Source: Azolla caroliniana
Taxonomy: Eukaryota > Polypodiophyta
Assembly: GCA_043228905.1 (NCBI GenBank)
Contig: JBHGNT010000011.1
Coordinates: forward strand, 62,001-126,000
DNA length: 64,000 nt
Direction: 5' to 3'
Part shown: one piece after another, positions 20,591 through 31,878 of the stretch
How the letters are laid out: each line of letters begins with the position of its first letter
Numbering within the stretch: the first letter of the stretch is position 1
Notes under the pieces: model-generated
Told to the model about the DNA's origin: nothing
Databases searched by the model: none
What the model saw: the letters and a program-made list of their open reading frames with translations, nothing else
Position numbers and translations under genes: made by a program

Positions 20591-22130
20591 GTCCATAGTT
20601 GTGGTGGTGGCAGTCAAGAAGTAGGTCATCTCCATCAGCCATCGATCCAAAAAATTCTTCTCATGCAGTGATGTTGTAGTGTAATCCGCTGAATATTAGC
20701 GTCGAGGAAATCATCATCTTGTTTTATTGCGTCGTTGCCGTTATCTATTCTGCTCAAAAAATTGGTTATGGCGTGTTGCGTACCTGGCCGATGTTGAATC
20801 GTGAATTCAAATTCCTAGAGAACTAGCATCCATCTAGCCAATTTCCCCGTTAACGCCTGCTTCTTGACTAAGTAGAGTAATGCCACGTGATCCACATGAA
20901 ATGTGAACTTCCGCCCTAGTATGTAATGTCGGAATTTGTTTATGTTGTAGATCATCCTAGGGCTTCACGCTCGATCGTTGAATAATTCTGCTCTACATCT
21001 GATAACTTAGGACTGGTGTAGTAGCACGATGTTGATTGCAATTTCAGAGGCATCCACAAATATGTGAAATGATCTAGTCCAATCTACGGGTTGTACGACG
21101 AGCGCTTGGGTCAACATTATTTTGAGTGCCTCGTACACCTTGTCTTCTATTGTCATCCATTTGGAAGGAGTACGATGTATTGCGACATGCAGGGGAGTTG
21201 GGAAATCCGCCAGGTATCGTAACATACGGTTGTGCCAGCGTATTTGCCCGAGGAAGCTAAGGCCTTTTGCGTTACTAGGAGTTCTTGCTTCAATGATAGC
21301 CTTAATTTTGTTGGGATCTATTGTTATCCCCTCCTTACTCACTATGTGAGCGAGACGTGCTCCATTGGTGACCCCAAATGCGCATTTAGTTGTATTAAGG
21401 CTGAGGCATGAGGTATGGCATCGTTCCAAACAGAGCCATAAATGGCCCAAATGTTCTCCTCGCATCCCAGACACCGCAAAGTCGTCGAGAAATACTTGCA
21501 TAAATGCAGGCATAGAACGTAATATTCGTGTTTGTGGAGGCATTCAAACGTTTGAAAACGAACACGTTTGAAAAGGGGAAAATACGTGCTCCTTTTTTTT
21601 TCTTTTTTCTTTTTTTCTTTTTTTTTCATTACAAATTTAGCTCATAATATAGAACATAGTCAATCCAATCAAACGTGTCAATCCAATCCAACTTTGAACT
21701 GATTTACCATTCACGTTTGTTTGAATCAAACATGCATGCAAATGCATGTATGATACGTATGGTTCATTCTATGAATGCATGTATAAATTCACCAAAAATC
21801 TCTGTAATCATCTGTTGGAAGGTGGTTGGGGCCGTCTTCAGACCGAACATCATCACTGCAGGGATGAACACTTCCCAGTCCGTGACGAACGCACCCTTCT
21901 CTTGATCGTTTGGGTGCATGCGTACTTGAATGTATCCGCTAAAGCCATACAAGAAACTATACATTTCATGGCTTGCGACCGCGTCTAGTATGCTATTTGT
22001 AAACAATAAGGGAAACGCGTCTGTAATTGTATCGGCATTTCGTTTACAGTAATCAATGCACACGCGTATTTTCCCATTTTTCTTCGGTACCACAACAATC
22101 GGACTCAAGCATATGGTCTGCTCCTGTTTA
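20591..22130 (-). pseudogene. Ty3/gypsy RT-RNase H fragment
   Basis: Minus-strand pol fragment of the same gypsy type as 24,997-32,204. From right to left: MSPIVVVPKKNGKIRVCIDY, FLYGFSGYIQVRMHPNDQEK and VMMFGLKTAPTTFQQM; then, after an insertion at 21,509-21,770, MQVFLDDFAV and the connection domain. RNase H follows (FHIFVDASEIAINIVL, TFHVDHVALLYLVKKQ, FEFTIQHRPGTQHAI) to about 20,650. Stops and frame changes occur throughout. No integrase or LTR attached. Confidence 0.88.
21509..21770. mobile_element. 262-bp insertion with 9-bp duplication
   Basis: Lies inside the RT at the GEF(I)PAFMQVFL block. Flanks are ataaatgca (21,500-21,508) and atgaatgca (21,771-21,779), a 9-bp duplication with one mismatch. 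Removing one copy plus the insert restores the protein. It is AT-rich with a T-run at about 21,593-21,627 and repeated CAAACGT motifs. A 9-bp duplication suggests a Mutator-type MITE, but good terminal inverted repeats were not seen. Confidence 0.5.
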
Positions 22131-22488
22131 TCAGAAAGCTCATAGCTTCCTCGTCTGATATCGGATTTCTTTGTTCAAACATGCGAATCAAACCTCACAG
22201 AAAAGGCTATGATTTGGTATCGAAAAATCTAAATTTTGAAACTCAGGGCGAGAGACATGAAGAAAAAACCAAACTTGTGCCACAAATGACTACGGCACAA
22301 AGAAGAGCACCTGAGTAAATCATAAAGCTCAGAGGTTGCTACTCTGATATCGGATGTTTGAGTTGAAATATGTGAATCCAAGCTAATGGAGCAAGCTATG
22401 ATATGGAATCAAGAAATCTAAAATTTGAAACTCAGGGCGAGAGACATGAAGGAAAAACCAAACTTGTGCCGCAAATGACGAAGGCATA
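22130..22488. repeat. ~187-bp tandem repeat, two units
   Basis: Two units (marker gatatcgga at 22,157 and 22,345, period 188). Other blocks are atctaaattttgaaact, aggg(c)gagagacatgaa and accaaacttgtgcc. The same unit forms five copies at 35,447-36,344. No coding potential. Confidence 0.9.
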
Positions 22489-24991
22489 GAAAGAAAGAAA
22501 GAAAGATATATTAACATCTTTTAAGGCCAAACTTGGCCCATGAGACAAATGGTTTACAACAAAAATGAGTGTTTATCCAATCATCAAAACTAAAATAAAA
22601 GTAAAGTAAAAATAGCTTAAACTAAAAGAGTTCTAGTAGTGTATAGAGTCCCACCCGAAGAGGCTAAAACTTTGCACTAAGCCTAATTTCATTTCCGCCC
22701 AAGTCTCTCAAAAAGAAGTGGGAGGTCAAAGGTTTTTGGTGTGGGTGTGACCCATGGTCCCAGTGTATAGAGTGCACTAGCCATGGCTTCTAGGAGGTGT
22801 AGCTCACGTTCCCTTATTTTCTTTATTGCTTCTACATCTCGTCGAGTCGCTTTGAAACCCGGCATCCGAGGGCATTTGGTCCTTCTTTGATTTTCTGCTT
22901 CATCAAGGAAAAGCCCGAGTGGTGCAGGTGTGTCGACATTCATTGTCTCCCCCTATTCCTGAAAAACTTCATTTGTTACATATTGGTAAACATTAGCAAC
23001 ATTATTATCAACGTTTTGTAACTTATTCTCTCTGTGTTGTTTGAATTCTAGGATATATCTGCCTAATTTCTTTATATCTAGTGTATCTAATAGTTTAGGG
23101 AGGGTGGGAGAGGAACCAAGTATGTGGGGTGATCCATTTACATCGAGTATAAATTTGCCATATTTCTTGGCATATTACTTTATTACGGTCCTCATGAGAG
23201 ATTAAAGTGTTATCAGTCGCGTGGTCGTACTTAAGGGGGGAGGTTATTAATTTCTAGACTGTTCACAAGAAGCCAACTCACCATCATGCCATACCATGAG
23301 CTAGTATAGCCGGACTCATACAGTGCTCGAGAAGCCTTAAAGGCTTGATGGGATATTCTATCAAGTGGTTGGTTATGTATCCTGTGGATAAAGACTACAA
23401 GTTGAAAAAGTGCTTCTACTAACATCGGGGGTAGAGTGAACTCAGCCCTAATAATGTCATGTGGGACTGTCGATTTGCTTCGGAGTTGGCGTGATAACAT
23501 CATCACCAATGGTCTCTCTAATTGCGTCCACATGAAAGATGGTAGTCTTGGAGCCCAAACCGCTGATGCATACATGAGAGAGGGAGTCACTAATGAGTCA
23601 AAGAGCCACCCTTTAGTCCATGGCTCTTGGAAGTATGCTTGATGACATTGTCTCTCGAGGAGTGAGAGGAGAGGGATGCATGTCCTCTCGTAAGTCTATC
23701 CTTCGTTGCTTGTGTCATCGAAAATTTACCTGAGCAGGTAGTGAAAGTGACTCCGAGAAAGACATATGATCCAACCACCTCAACTGGGCTATGGGAGATA
23801 GTTAGGTCACACTTAGCTCTAACTTGGGCCGACATGTGGAAGATAAGGACTTTAGTTTTCCCTAGATTCACTACCAATCCTCGTTGTGTGCAAAAGTCAT
23901 CTAAGGCATTAAGGTGCCTTTGTAGGTCATGTTCAGATTCAGAGAGCAAAATGTGTCATCTGCATAGAGCAAGATACGAGTAATAAAATCTGTGATCTCA
24001 TCAATGTAGATCCCAAAAAGAGTCGGAGATAGGGTGCAACCTTGTTTTACACCAATAGTGCTAGTGAAACAATCAGATAGGCCACCTGGGCATCAAACAC
24101 ACCCAGACACTTGTTCATATAGCGCGCAGATGGCCCAAACCATGTCATCTGGTATCCTCAAGCTCTTAAGCCTATCAAACAACCGCTCTCTAGGGACCGT
24201 GTCAAAGGCTTTGTGGAAGTCCACAAAATAACAATATAATTTCTTCTTGCGAGCCTTAGTCTGGTCAATTAGGCATCCAAGTGTGAAGGTATGATCAATA
24301 GTGGAGAAGGCTCGTCTAAAGCCAGCTTGTTCAGGTGTAGGAAGATTTAAGGTCTCCATATAATCACTAAGCTCTGCCTCCATTACTGCACCATATAATT
24401 TAGCAAAGGTATGACCTATCATAATGGTCCTATATGTATTTGGGTCCATGGGGTCCCCCCCTTTATGTATGGGGGCCACTGTGTTCATGGTCCATTGTGG
24501 TGGAAAACCCCTAGCGAGGGCACGATTGAAGATTAGAGTTAGCAAGGGAGCTAGGCACTCTCTCACATATATGATGTGTTTTGCTCGCAATCCTGTGTGG
24601 TCCATGGACTTCCTATGTTGTAATTTCTTTATGACCTTCATGACCCTAGAGGTCATGAAGAGTGTCCCCACAGTAGGTCGGGGTGTAGAAGGCATTGGAA
24701 TGGGTGGTTGGTTTAGGATTTAGTAAAGTCTCTCTATATATGTGTGCCAGGTTTCGAGATCTTCAATGGGTGTTTGTGGTCTTGGTTCCCGTAATCTCTT
24801 CCATGCAGTGGCGCAATCGCTACTCATGAGCATATGGTAGAGTTCCCAATATTGGGATGCCTCCCATGCTTGTCTCTTACGACGTGTCATCTTGCGCATT
24901 TCTTTGCGAGCTTGTACTAAGGTAATACTACCACTGAGTTGCGATATTGTAAGTTGTTTATGTAAGTACCTACGATCCTCATTATAGCATC
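22489..24991 (-). mobile_element. LINE, 3' half (RT, C-terminus, 3' UTR)
   Basis: Non-LTR retrotransposon, minus strand, interrupted at 24,996 by a gypsy element and continued at 32,205-34,491. From right to left: the endonuclease-RT linker (24,991-24,720), RT (24,695-23,950, with HRKSMDHTGLRAKHI, APIHKGGDPMDPNTYRTI, TPEQAGFRRAFSTIDH, VDFHKAFDTVPRE), the catalytic LYADD at about 23,955, and a C-terminal region (23,949-23,231). A 3' UTR follows. The element ends at low coordinate in a (TTTC)n tail (plus strand GAAA repeats, 22,489-22,506). Frames are broken. Confidence 0.88.
24093..24695 (-). pseudogene. LINE reverse transcriptase core
   Basis: Longest open part of the LINE RT, ~200 residues. 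It covers RT blocks 0 to 4 (NRALARGFPPQWTMNTVAPI, RTIMIGHTFAKLYGAVMEAE, TPEQAGFRRAFSTIDHTFTL, LYCYFVDFHKAFDTV). A frame change follows, after which the YADD box is found. Similar to plant L1/RTE-type RTs; the clade was not determined. Confidence 0.88.
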
Positions 24992-25015
24992 TACTTTGTG
25001 TTAACTCTTTGGAAG

Positions 25016-25916
25016 CCGTCGTTGGGGTGCCGTCCACCACTCTTCCCCGCTTCTTGGGTTGGACGGGCTGGACAGGTGGCACAAGCAAGGTGAGCCACTG
25101 CGTTACGGTGTGCCATATCCTCCGTCCGTCTCGGCCTTCTTTGCCGTCTTTGCCTCTGACGATCTCGATCGCCACACACAAACCGTTAGCGATCAATACC
25201 GGCCAATCCACCTTGATCCCTTCATAGGTGGCGATGATCATCCCTGCCCGGTTCTGCGGCATGACATGGGGTCTAGGGTACACATGGCCGTATTCGTGGA
25301 GCACACGAGCAATCTCGCGGAACAGCATATCTCCACTGCCCTGTGTCTGGTAGCCCTTGCTGGCTAGGGAGTACTCACCAAAATACTTGATGAGTTGCTC
25401 CGAGGTCGGATTGTCAATCGTGAGTATGCCTCCCTCCGGAAGGCCTGTTAACGCTCGGATCGCCTCCGCCGTTATGACCTCTGTGTTGATTTCTTTGATC
25501 ACCTTGTCGGCTTCTTTGTGTGGCGGTACCTCCATAATCATCAAGAAGCCCTCGAGCCCGTGTTGCTTTAGCCATTTCTTGGCGGCTTCCGACAGCGTTT
25601 GCGGATCCATGTCTGTGTCGAGGTCGGATTGTGGTGGCGAGGTTGGATGGTGATGAGAGTGAGATTGAGAGAGAGAGAGTTCAGAAGGCGGGGATTCTCT
25701 GCGCGTAGGTTCTCGTCTGATGATCTTGCAGCGCCTTGGTGCTTCTGTGCTCCTGGGTTCGCGAAAGTAAAGGGTCTCCACGCGCAGTGATTTTTCTCTG
25801 TGCATTCTGGCGCCTTTTTTGAGTGTGTGCACGTCGTGTACTAAAATAGCATTATGTCCTGTGGTGGCACTTAAATGCCCACTACGTACCTTTTCGCTCC
25901 TCGCTCTTTTGTCCAT
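25016..25916 (-). CDS. Unrecognised open frame 3' of gypsy pol
   Basis: Open frame in the sense direction between the end of gypsy integrase and the remnant of the 3' LTR. From 25,916 it begins MDKRARSEKVRSGHLSATTG; a better start may be MDPQTLSEAAKKWLKQHG near 25,612. About 200 residues follow: LKQHGLEGFLMIMEVPP, VITAEAIRALTGLPEGGIL, SEQLIKYFGEYSLASKGYQ, FREIARVLHEYGHVYPRPHV, MIIATYEGIKVDWPVLIANG, and a proline/lysine end (PVQPVQPKKRGRV). It looks globular and is uninterrupted. I do not recognise a domain. Beyond 25,010 the frame runs on into LINE sequence, which is an accident of the insertion. It could be an additional ORF of this gypsy lineage or a captured host fragment. Confidence 0.5.
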
Positions 25917-25983
25917 TCATACCTCACTTTTGCATGATTACTTCGCTTTGTTTTTTTTTTATAAATTTTAATGTGGTGTGAGG

Positions 25984-27474
25984 TTAATTGTCCATTGGTC
26001 CTATCGGACCCTTATCGGCCTCATTACGGTCTGCCGTCGCCTCATTCTCGCCTGTTACCGACTTGCCGTCTCCTCTGTCTTGGTGGTTGTCGTTCCCCTC
26101 ACAGGTTGTCGTTTCCTCACCGGTGTTGGTCCTTTGCTCAAATGGGTTCTTAGGCATCGGTCCTCTATATGGCTTCAATCGGAATCCATTGACCCATTTG
26201 CCTAGCACTTCGCCGGCAAGTGTCCCTAACTGGTAGGACCCATTATACTCACGTGTCAGCCAATACGGGCTGGTCCATCTAAACCGTAGTTTTCCCGGCA
26301 TCTTGCCCATCCGGGTCTGAAATACTAACATCGGCTTGCCGATTGCGAACATTTTTTCATTTCCTTTCCTGTGCCGGTCGACAAATACTTTCCGTCGCCG
26401 TTGTTCCAATTCTAAGTGCAGGATGCTTGCCAGTCGTTGTTCCTCGAGTTCACACAGCGTTGTTGACCGTATTGCCTCCAACTCCTTCTCGTTCAGCCTT
26501 TCCCGTAGTTGGATCCGTAAGCTGGGTACTTGGAATTCCACTGGCATTACCGCCTCTAGTCTGAACGCTAACCGGAACGGTGTTGTTCGGATGCTCGTTT
26601 TATATGCCGTCTGGTATGCCCAAAGCGCGCTATGTAGCTTGGTATCCCAATCCGTTCTGTTTTCATTGACGATCTTCCGGAGGATATTCTGGAGCGTTTT
26701 GTTCGTCGATTCAGCTAACCCATTTGCTTGCGGATAGTATGGTGTGCTCCGTTTATGGACAACGGCATAGAATGTCGTCAGGCTTTCAACTACTTGGCCG
26801 AGAAAGTGTCCCCCTTGGTCGCTTATTAATTCGATTGGGCATCCGTAACGGCACCAGATGTACTCATATAGAAATTTTGCCGTTGACGCAGCAGTGTTGT
26901 CTCTTAAGGCTTTGACCTCCACCCATTTCATGCAATAATCCATCGCCACGATGACGTACCGATTACCTGTTCTCATTGCCGGTGGTTTGAACGGTCCCAC
27001 AAAGTCCAGCCCCCACTTCTGGAATGGCTCGAGTGGTAGTACAGGCTGGTGTGGCATCCGAGCCTGCTCCGTTGGCTGGCCCATTCGCTGGCATAGGTCA
27101 CATTCTTTTGCGTACCGTACAACATCTCTTAACGTCGTTGGCCACCATAGGCCACTTTGCCATATTTTCCTGGCCGTCGCATCTCCGGCATAGTGACCTC
27201 CGGCAACTCCGCAGTGGGCTTCCCTCAGTATGAGGTCCTTTTCATCGCTGCGCACAGCCCGTCTCCATATGCCGTCTGTGCCCTTATGGTAAAGTGTGTC
27301 TTGCAGTAAGCAAAAATGTCGGCTTTGCACCGCCAGGCGTTTCCGTTCGTCCCGGTTCATCTCTTCCGGAGGCAATCCTGTGCTCAGAAACTGGTGCATG
27401 TTTGTGAGCCACTTGTCTTCCTGTGCCACCGTCTCATCTGCTGCCGTTTCCGTAGTGACTCGAAACAGCTCCAC
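25984..27474 (-). pseudogene. Gypsy integrase
   Basis: Integrase of the element, ~495 residues in one open frame. The N-terminal H2C2 zinc domain reads HCGVAGGHYAGDATARKIWQ ... CDLCQRMG. The catalytic core follows with D, D and E boxes (KWGLDFVGPFKPP, LISDQGGHFLG, TPYYPQANGLAESTNKTLQN). Next is the C-terminal domain (TPFRLAFRLEAVMPVEF, GKLRFRWTSPYWL, NGFRLKPYRGPMP) and an acidic tail rich in N, E and D. It ends with a true TAA at 25,984. It is joined to RNase H by a single TAG at 27,484, so the polyprotein is interrupted though the domain itself is intact. Confidence 0.92.
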
Positions 27475-27483
27475 ATCCGGAAA

Positions 27484-28785
27484 CTAGTCCGCTACTCCGT
27501 CACCCGTCTCTCCGGACTCTAATCGGCTTAAGTAATCCGCCACGGCATGCTGTATACCAGGTCGGTGGAATATTTCAAACTCGAATTTCTGTAACAGTAA
27601 GGTCCACCGGGCCAACTTACCGGTGAGTGACGCCTTAGACACCAGGTAAAGGAGTGTCGAATGATCTACATGGAAGGAAAACTTCCTTCCCAATAAATAA
27701 TGCCGAAACTTTGTCACATTGTAGATCATCCCTAGAGCTTCCCATTCCGTGGTAGAGTAGTTCCGTTCCGCTTGGGATAACTTTCGGCTGGCATAGTACA
27801 CTGGCCGGTACCACTTTGGCTCCGTAAGTTGCATCAGTACGCTTCCGATTGCGATGTCGGAGGCGTCCACGAACACATGAAATTCTTTACTCCAATCCGG
27901 AGGCTGTACTACCGGTGCTTGCAACAATAGTACCTTGAGGGCCCTATACGCCCTATCCTCGATGTCGGTCCACCGGAATGGTGTCCGATGTACGGCTGCA
28001 TGCAACGGTGTAGCCAGGTCGGCCATGTATCGGAGCATCCGGCTATGCCACCAGATCTGGCCTAAGAACCGGCTCAATGCCTTTGCCGTTGCCGGCGCCG
28101 GTGCTTCTAATATGGATTTCACTTTGTCCAGGTCGACTGCAATACCTTCCTGGCTCACAATATGTCCTAATAAGGTTCCACTAGACACGCCAAATACACA
28201 CTTTGCCGGATTCAAGCTTAGCCGGTACGCTCTACACTTTTCTAAACAAAGACGGAGGTGCTGAAAATGGTCCTCCTCCCGGCTATAGACGGCGAAATCG
28301 TCAAGGAAAACCTGCATAAAAGCCGGGATATATTCACCAAAGATTTCCATGATGATTCGTTGAAATGTTGTTGGTGCGGTTTTAAGTCCGAACATCATCA
28401 CCACGGCCACAAACACCCCCCATTCGGTGACGAAAGCCGTTTTCTCTTGATCATTGGGGTGCATCTGGATCTGATTGTACCCGCTGAATCCATCTAGAAA
28501 GCTATAGACCTCATGGCCGACGACGGCATCCAACACTCCATCTGTGAACGGAAGTGGAAACGCATCTGTTACCGTAGCCGCATTGAGTTTCCGGTAGTCC
28601 ACACAAACTTGAATTTTTCCGTTCTTCTTCGGTACGACTACGATCGGGCTCAGCCATGTCGCTTTCTTTACCGGACGGATAAAGCCCACTCTTAGCAGTT
28701 TGTCGATTTCCTCCTTGACTTTGGCGGCATAATTGGGATTCATCCGGTACCGTCTTTGTGCCACTGGTTTTGCGTCCTTGCTCAA
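27484..28785 (-). pseudogene. Gypsy reverse transcriptase and RNase H
   Basis: Intact-looking RT-RNase H, 433 residues. RT blocks: WLSPIVVVPKKNGKIQVCVDY, FLDGFSGYNQIQMHPNDQEK, VMMFGLKTAPTTFQRI, and the catalytic VFLDDFAVYS (family form of YxDD). RNase H: HVFVDASDIAIGSVLMQ, ERNYSTTEWEALGMIY and KFSFHVDHSTLLYLV. It is preceded in the same frame by DPQLYQH-stop-IHLSKDAKPVAQRR, where the stop replaces a probable glutamine at 28,792. It follows protease and precedes integrase. Confidence 0.93.
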
Positions 28786-29034
28786 GTGAATCTAATGCTG
28801 GTATAACTGAGGGTCGAGTCCTCGCATGTCTTCGTATGACCAGGCAAACACGTCGCGAAATTCCGTGAGAAGTGTGATCATTGTCGTTTTGTCTTCGGAC
28901 TTCATCTCCTTGGCGATGTGCACCGGTTTTGCTTCGTCCGTGGTCCCGAGGTTCACCTCTTCAAGTTGTGACGCTTTTACGCGTTGTGAAACGGCCATTT
29001 CCCGTTCCAACGCTTCTTGCGCTTGCCGTAACTC

Positions 29035-29991
29035 TCAGATTGCGTCTTTATCCGGTTCTGCTTCAATCTCTTCCGGCTGCGGTAAGTATGGTGCTACTGC
29101 TTCGGCAACATCAATTTCGAAGAGAGGTACAATCTTCGGGTTTTCCTGCAAGTATTGAGCTTCTTCTTCGTCAGCTAACCCTTCTAGCATGTTGACGCAT
29201 TCTGAATACAACGGTGTACATTCCTTGCCAATGCTCGTCCTTGGCTGTGTTGGTACCCGTACTTTGGCTTTTCCTCGCCGGAAGGTAATTATATTTTTCC
29301 TCCAATTCTCTTTGATATGTGCCGTTTTCAACCACGTCCGCCCCAGCAATAGCGGGTATGCGCCTTGTGCCTGTAATTGGAGTATGACTGCCGAGATGTG
29401 AAATGTATGACCGCCAACGGTGACTTCTAATTTTCGTATTAATCCAGTCGGCCGCACTGAGCTTGTATCGGCCATCCGTAACCAGAACGGACACGGCTCC
29501 CACTCGTGGATTCCCAGGGCATCACACATCCGGAGGCTTATTACATTCACACCGGAGCCTCCGTCTATAACTATGCCGAGGAGTTCTTTCCCTTTTACAA
29601 TGGCAGTGATTACCGGACTGTTGGTGTCCACCACCATTGGTCCCTCCTCTGGATTCGAGAAGAGTACCGGTGCCGGTGATGATTCTCCTACCGTTATGGC
29701 CGTCTTCAGTCCTTCCGTGAATCTTGGCACGAGCTGTAGGAGTCTTCCTAGTGGCAGCGTAATCTGGCATTCTTGCAACGCCAGCCATGTCTCGTTCTCA
29801 GAGTGACTGCTGCCGGCAAGCCCTACGGTATTCTCCTTTTGCCGCTGTAAGTCTGTGACATTTTGCTCATTTGCTTTTTTCACCCATTCCGTCGCTTGCT
29901 TCCGGATGGTCTCCTGCGTCTCCCATTCCTTGGCCATGCCCTTCGACCTTGTGGTCACTTGCTGCAGATCTGCCACTTCAGGGACTACCAT
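29035..29991 (-). pseudogene. Gypsy protease region
   Basis: Linker and aspartic protease. The active site reads VIDGGSGVNVISLRM; many plant Ty3 elements have the D-G-G-S-G form instead of D-S/T-G. The flap/second half is GLIRKLEVTVGGHTFHISAV and QGAYPLLLGRTWLKTAHI, as in retropepsins. The frame continues through an acidic spacer to a TGA at 29,035 that probably replaces CGA, then on to RT. Gag ends upstream with a third zinc knuckle at about 30,035-30,085. Confidence 0.88.
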
Positions 29992-29999
29992 ATTTACTG

Positions 30000-31878
30000 T
30001 CGGTCGTTTGTCATAGCTCTTCGCCGGGCATTGATTACTATAATGGCCTTCCTGTCGACAGTAGTAGCAGTAGGCTTTCCGGGTATTGCTGGATTCGGCA
30101 TTGTCTGTTGTACCCGAGGCCGGTCCTGTGGTAAGCGCGGGGTTTTGGGCCGATTGGCTGCTCGAAGCTCCTTGTTCCGGATCCCGTGGGTAGCGGCCTT
30201 TTTTGAAATGCCGTTTTCTGTTATAGTTCTTCTTATTGCGGTACTCTTGGCGAGGTTGGTCGTTATATCTGCCGTATTCCTCCCGTTGCTAACGATACCC
30301 GGGGGAGTGCTCCCGGTCATAATGTTCGTATCGTCTATTGTAATCCCGGTACCGATCATATCTATCATGCCGGTCGTAGTTATCCCGCCGATCACTGTAC
30401 CGGACATCATTCTCCCATCAATCGCCATACCGGACATCTTGTGCCGGTCGGTCGCGGTCCATTCGCCGCCAGCGTTCCTCTTCTTCATCCCGGCTGCTGC
30501 ATGGCTCTATTTGTCGGACGGGCGGTGCTTGCCAGTTCAATAGATTATACTCGCACCTATCCATCGTATGGCCCTTGGATTGACAGATCACACATTGCGT
30601 CCTCATAGTGCATTCTAGAGCCGAGTGTCCGGAATTCAAGCAGGTTGTGCACTGTATTGCTTGCCGAAACCGAAGGTCTTCATCAGACGGTAACGCCCGT
30701 TGGAGTGCTCCCAGTGTGAGCCAGGAGCTTGTCTTGTCCATCTCTCTCACCCGATCAATGACCTGGTCGATGGTACTTGTGCGGAAGTCAATTATCGTGC
30801 AAACCGTGCGTAGGGGTTCCCGGAGCGCATTTAGGAATATAGTCTGTAATTCCTCCTCTGGGGGTGCGCGGGCAAGCTGACTATGCATCCGTTGAAACCG
30901 GATGACAAACTGGGGAATGCTCTCCCCTGCCTCCTGTCGGATGGTATAAAATAAGCCCACCATTACTGTCTGGTCCACCTCCTTTTGGAAAAAATGCAAG
31001 AATTTAGCTTTTAAATCTGCGAAGGTGGTGATGGTAGACGGGTCCTGCGTCCGGCACCATCTCGTTGCCGGTCCCTCCAATGTGACGCCAAATTCCACAT
31101 TCTTAGAGCATTCCTCTTCTTTCGGGGTCAATCGCTAGGACACATGGTTTGCTTCCCATGTTTGTTCAAAGGCGTGAACATGAGCTTCCGCGTCCGGATC
31201 ATATCTATACTTGGAGTACTAGAACGGCATGTCGTCGTCCGGTATCGGTGCGTGGGCTGGCGGTGTTGGTGGTCGTTCCTGGTTTTTCTCCGGCGTCGGT
31301 GGTCTTTCCTGATTTGTTTCCGGCGTCGGTGGTCTTTCCTCTTCGACTTCCGGTGTTGGAGGTCGCTCTTCCTCTGCTGGTTCTAGAGGTTCCAGCCTTA
31401 GCAGGTCCGGTTCCTGTGTCGGTAAGGTGTTCGATCCTTTGTCCTCCGGTCCGCCCGGGGTTTCGTTGCTGCTACGGTAGTTCGTGTGCACGCTGTATTC
31501 CCCTTCAGAATCCGATTCATACGCTGAAAAGGCTTCTGCTTCGCCTTCTCCGCTTGCAAACGCCTGGAGAAGGGATTCGGTTTCCCGGAGGCTGCTTAGG
31601 CTGTTGCCGTCGTCCGGGTGCGATGTTTGCTGTAACCAGATGGACTCCTCTGCTACTCTCCGGATTACGTTGGAAAACGAGCGATCCGCTCTAATTTCCT
31701 GCACCGCTTGCTGGAAAGCCTCACGTCTTCTTTGCCTTTCGGCAAGGCGTCGAGTTCGATCTGTAACTAGGTCGGGCGTTGATCTAGTCATCCATTCGTG
31801 TCGTCGTTCGCTGCAAAAACAGGAATCGTGGTCGCCAAAAACTGTGTTAACTCTTAGGGCCGAACAATGGCCTAACAC
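30000..31878 (-). pseudogene. Gypsy gag with three zinc knuckles
   Basis: Gag in the same frame as pol. N-terminal part (31,878-31,222): a coiled, charged region followed by four tandem ERPPTPE-type repeats. Capsid (31,131-30,700): FGVTLEGPATRWCRTQDPS, FLHFFQKEVDQTVMVGLFYT and ESIPQFVIRFQRMHSQLARA. Nucleocapsid: CTTCLNSGHSALEC, CVICQSKGHTMDRC, a long R/Y/D-rich stretch, and CYYCRQEGHYSNQC. Stops lie at 31,219 (TAG), 31,135 (TAG), 30,418 (TGA) and 30,289 (TAG). Apart from these the frame is open. Confidence 0.9.
31822..31837 (-). other. Primer binding site of the gypsy element
   Basis: TGGCGACCACGATTCC on the minus strand, 5 bases after the LTR end. Its first ten bases are shared with the non-autonomous element at 16,750-19,927. 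The primer tRNA was not assigned. Confidence 0.6.

Noticed and set aside
24720-25916. A 398-residue single gene
   Set aside because: The frame crosses a proven insertion boundary (tactt duplication, LTR end), so it joins two unrelated elements.
27484-31221. Programmed TAG readthrough in gag-pol
   Set aside because: Seven stops, five of them TAG scattered through gag, protease, RT and before integrase, fit methylation decay better than one programmed readthrough site.
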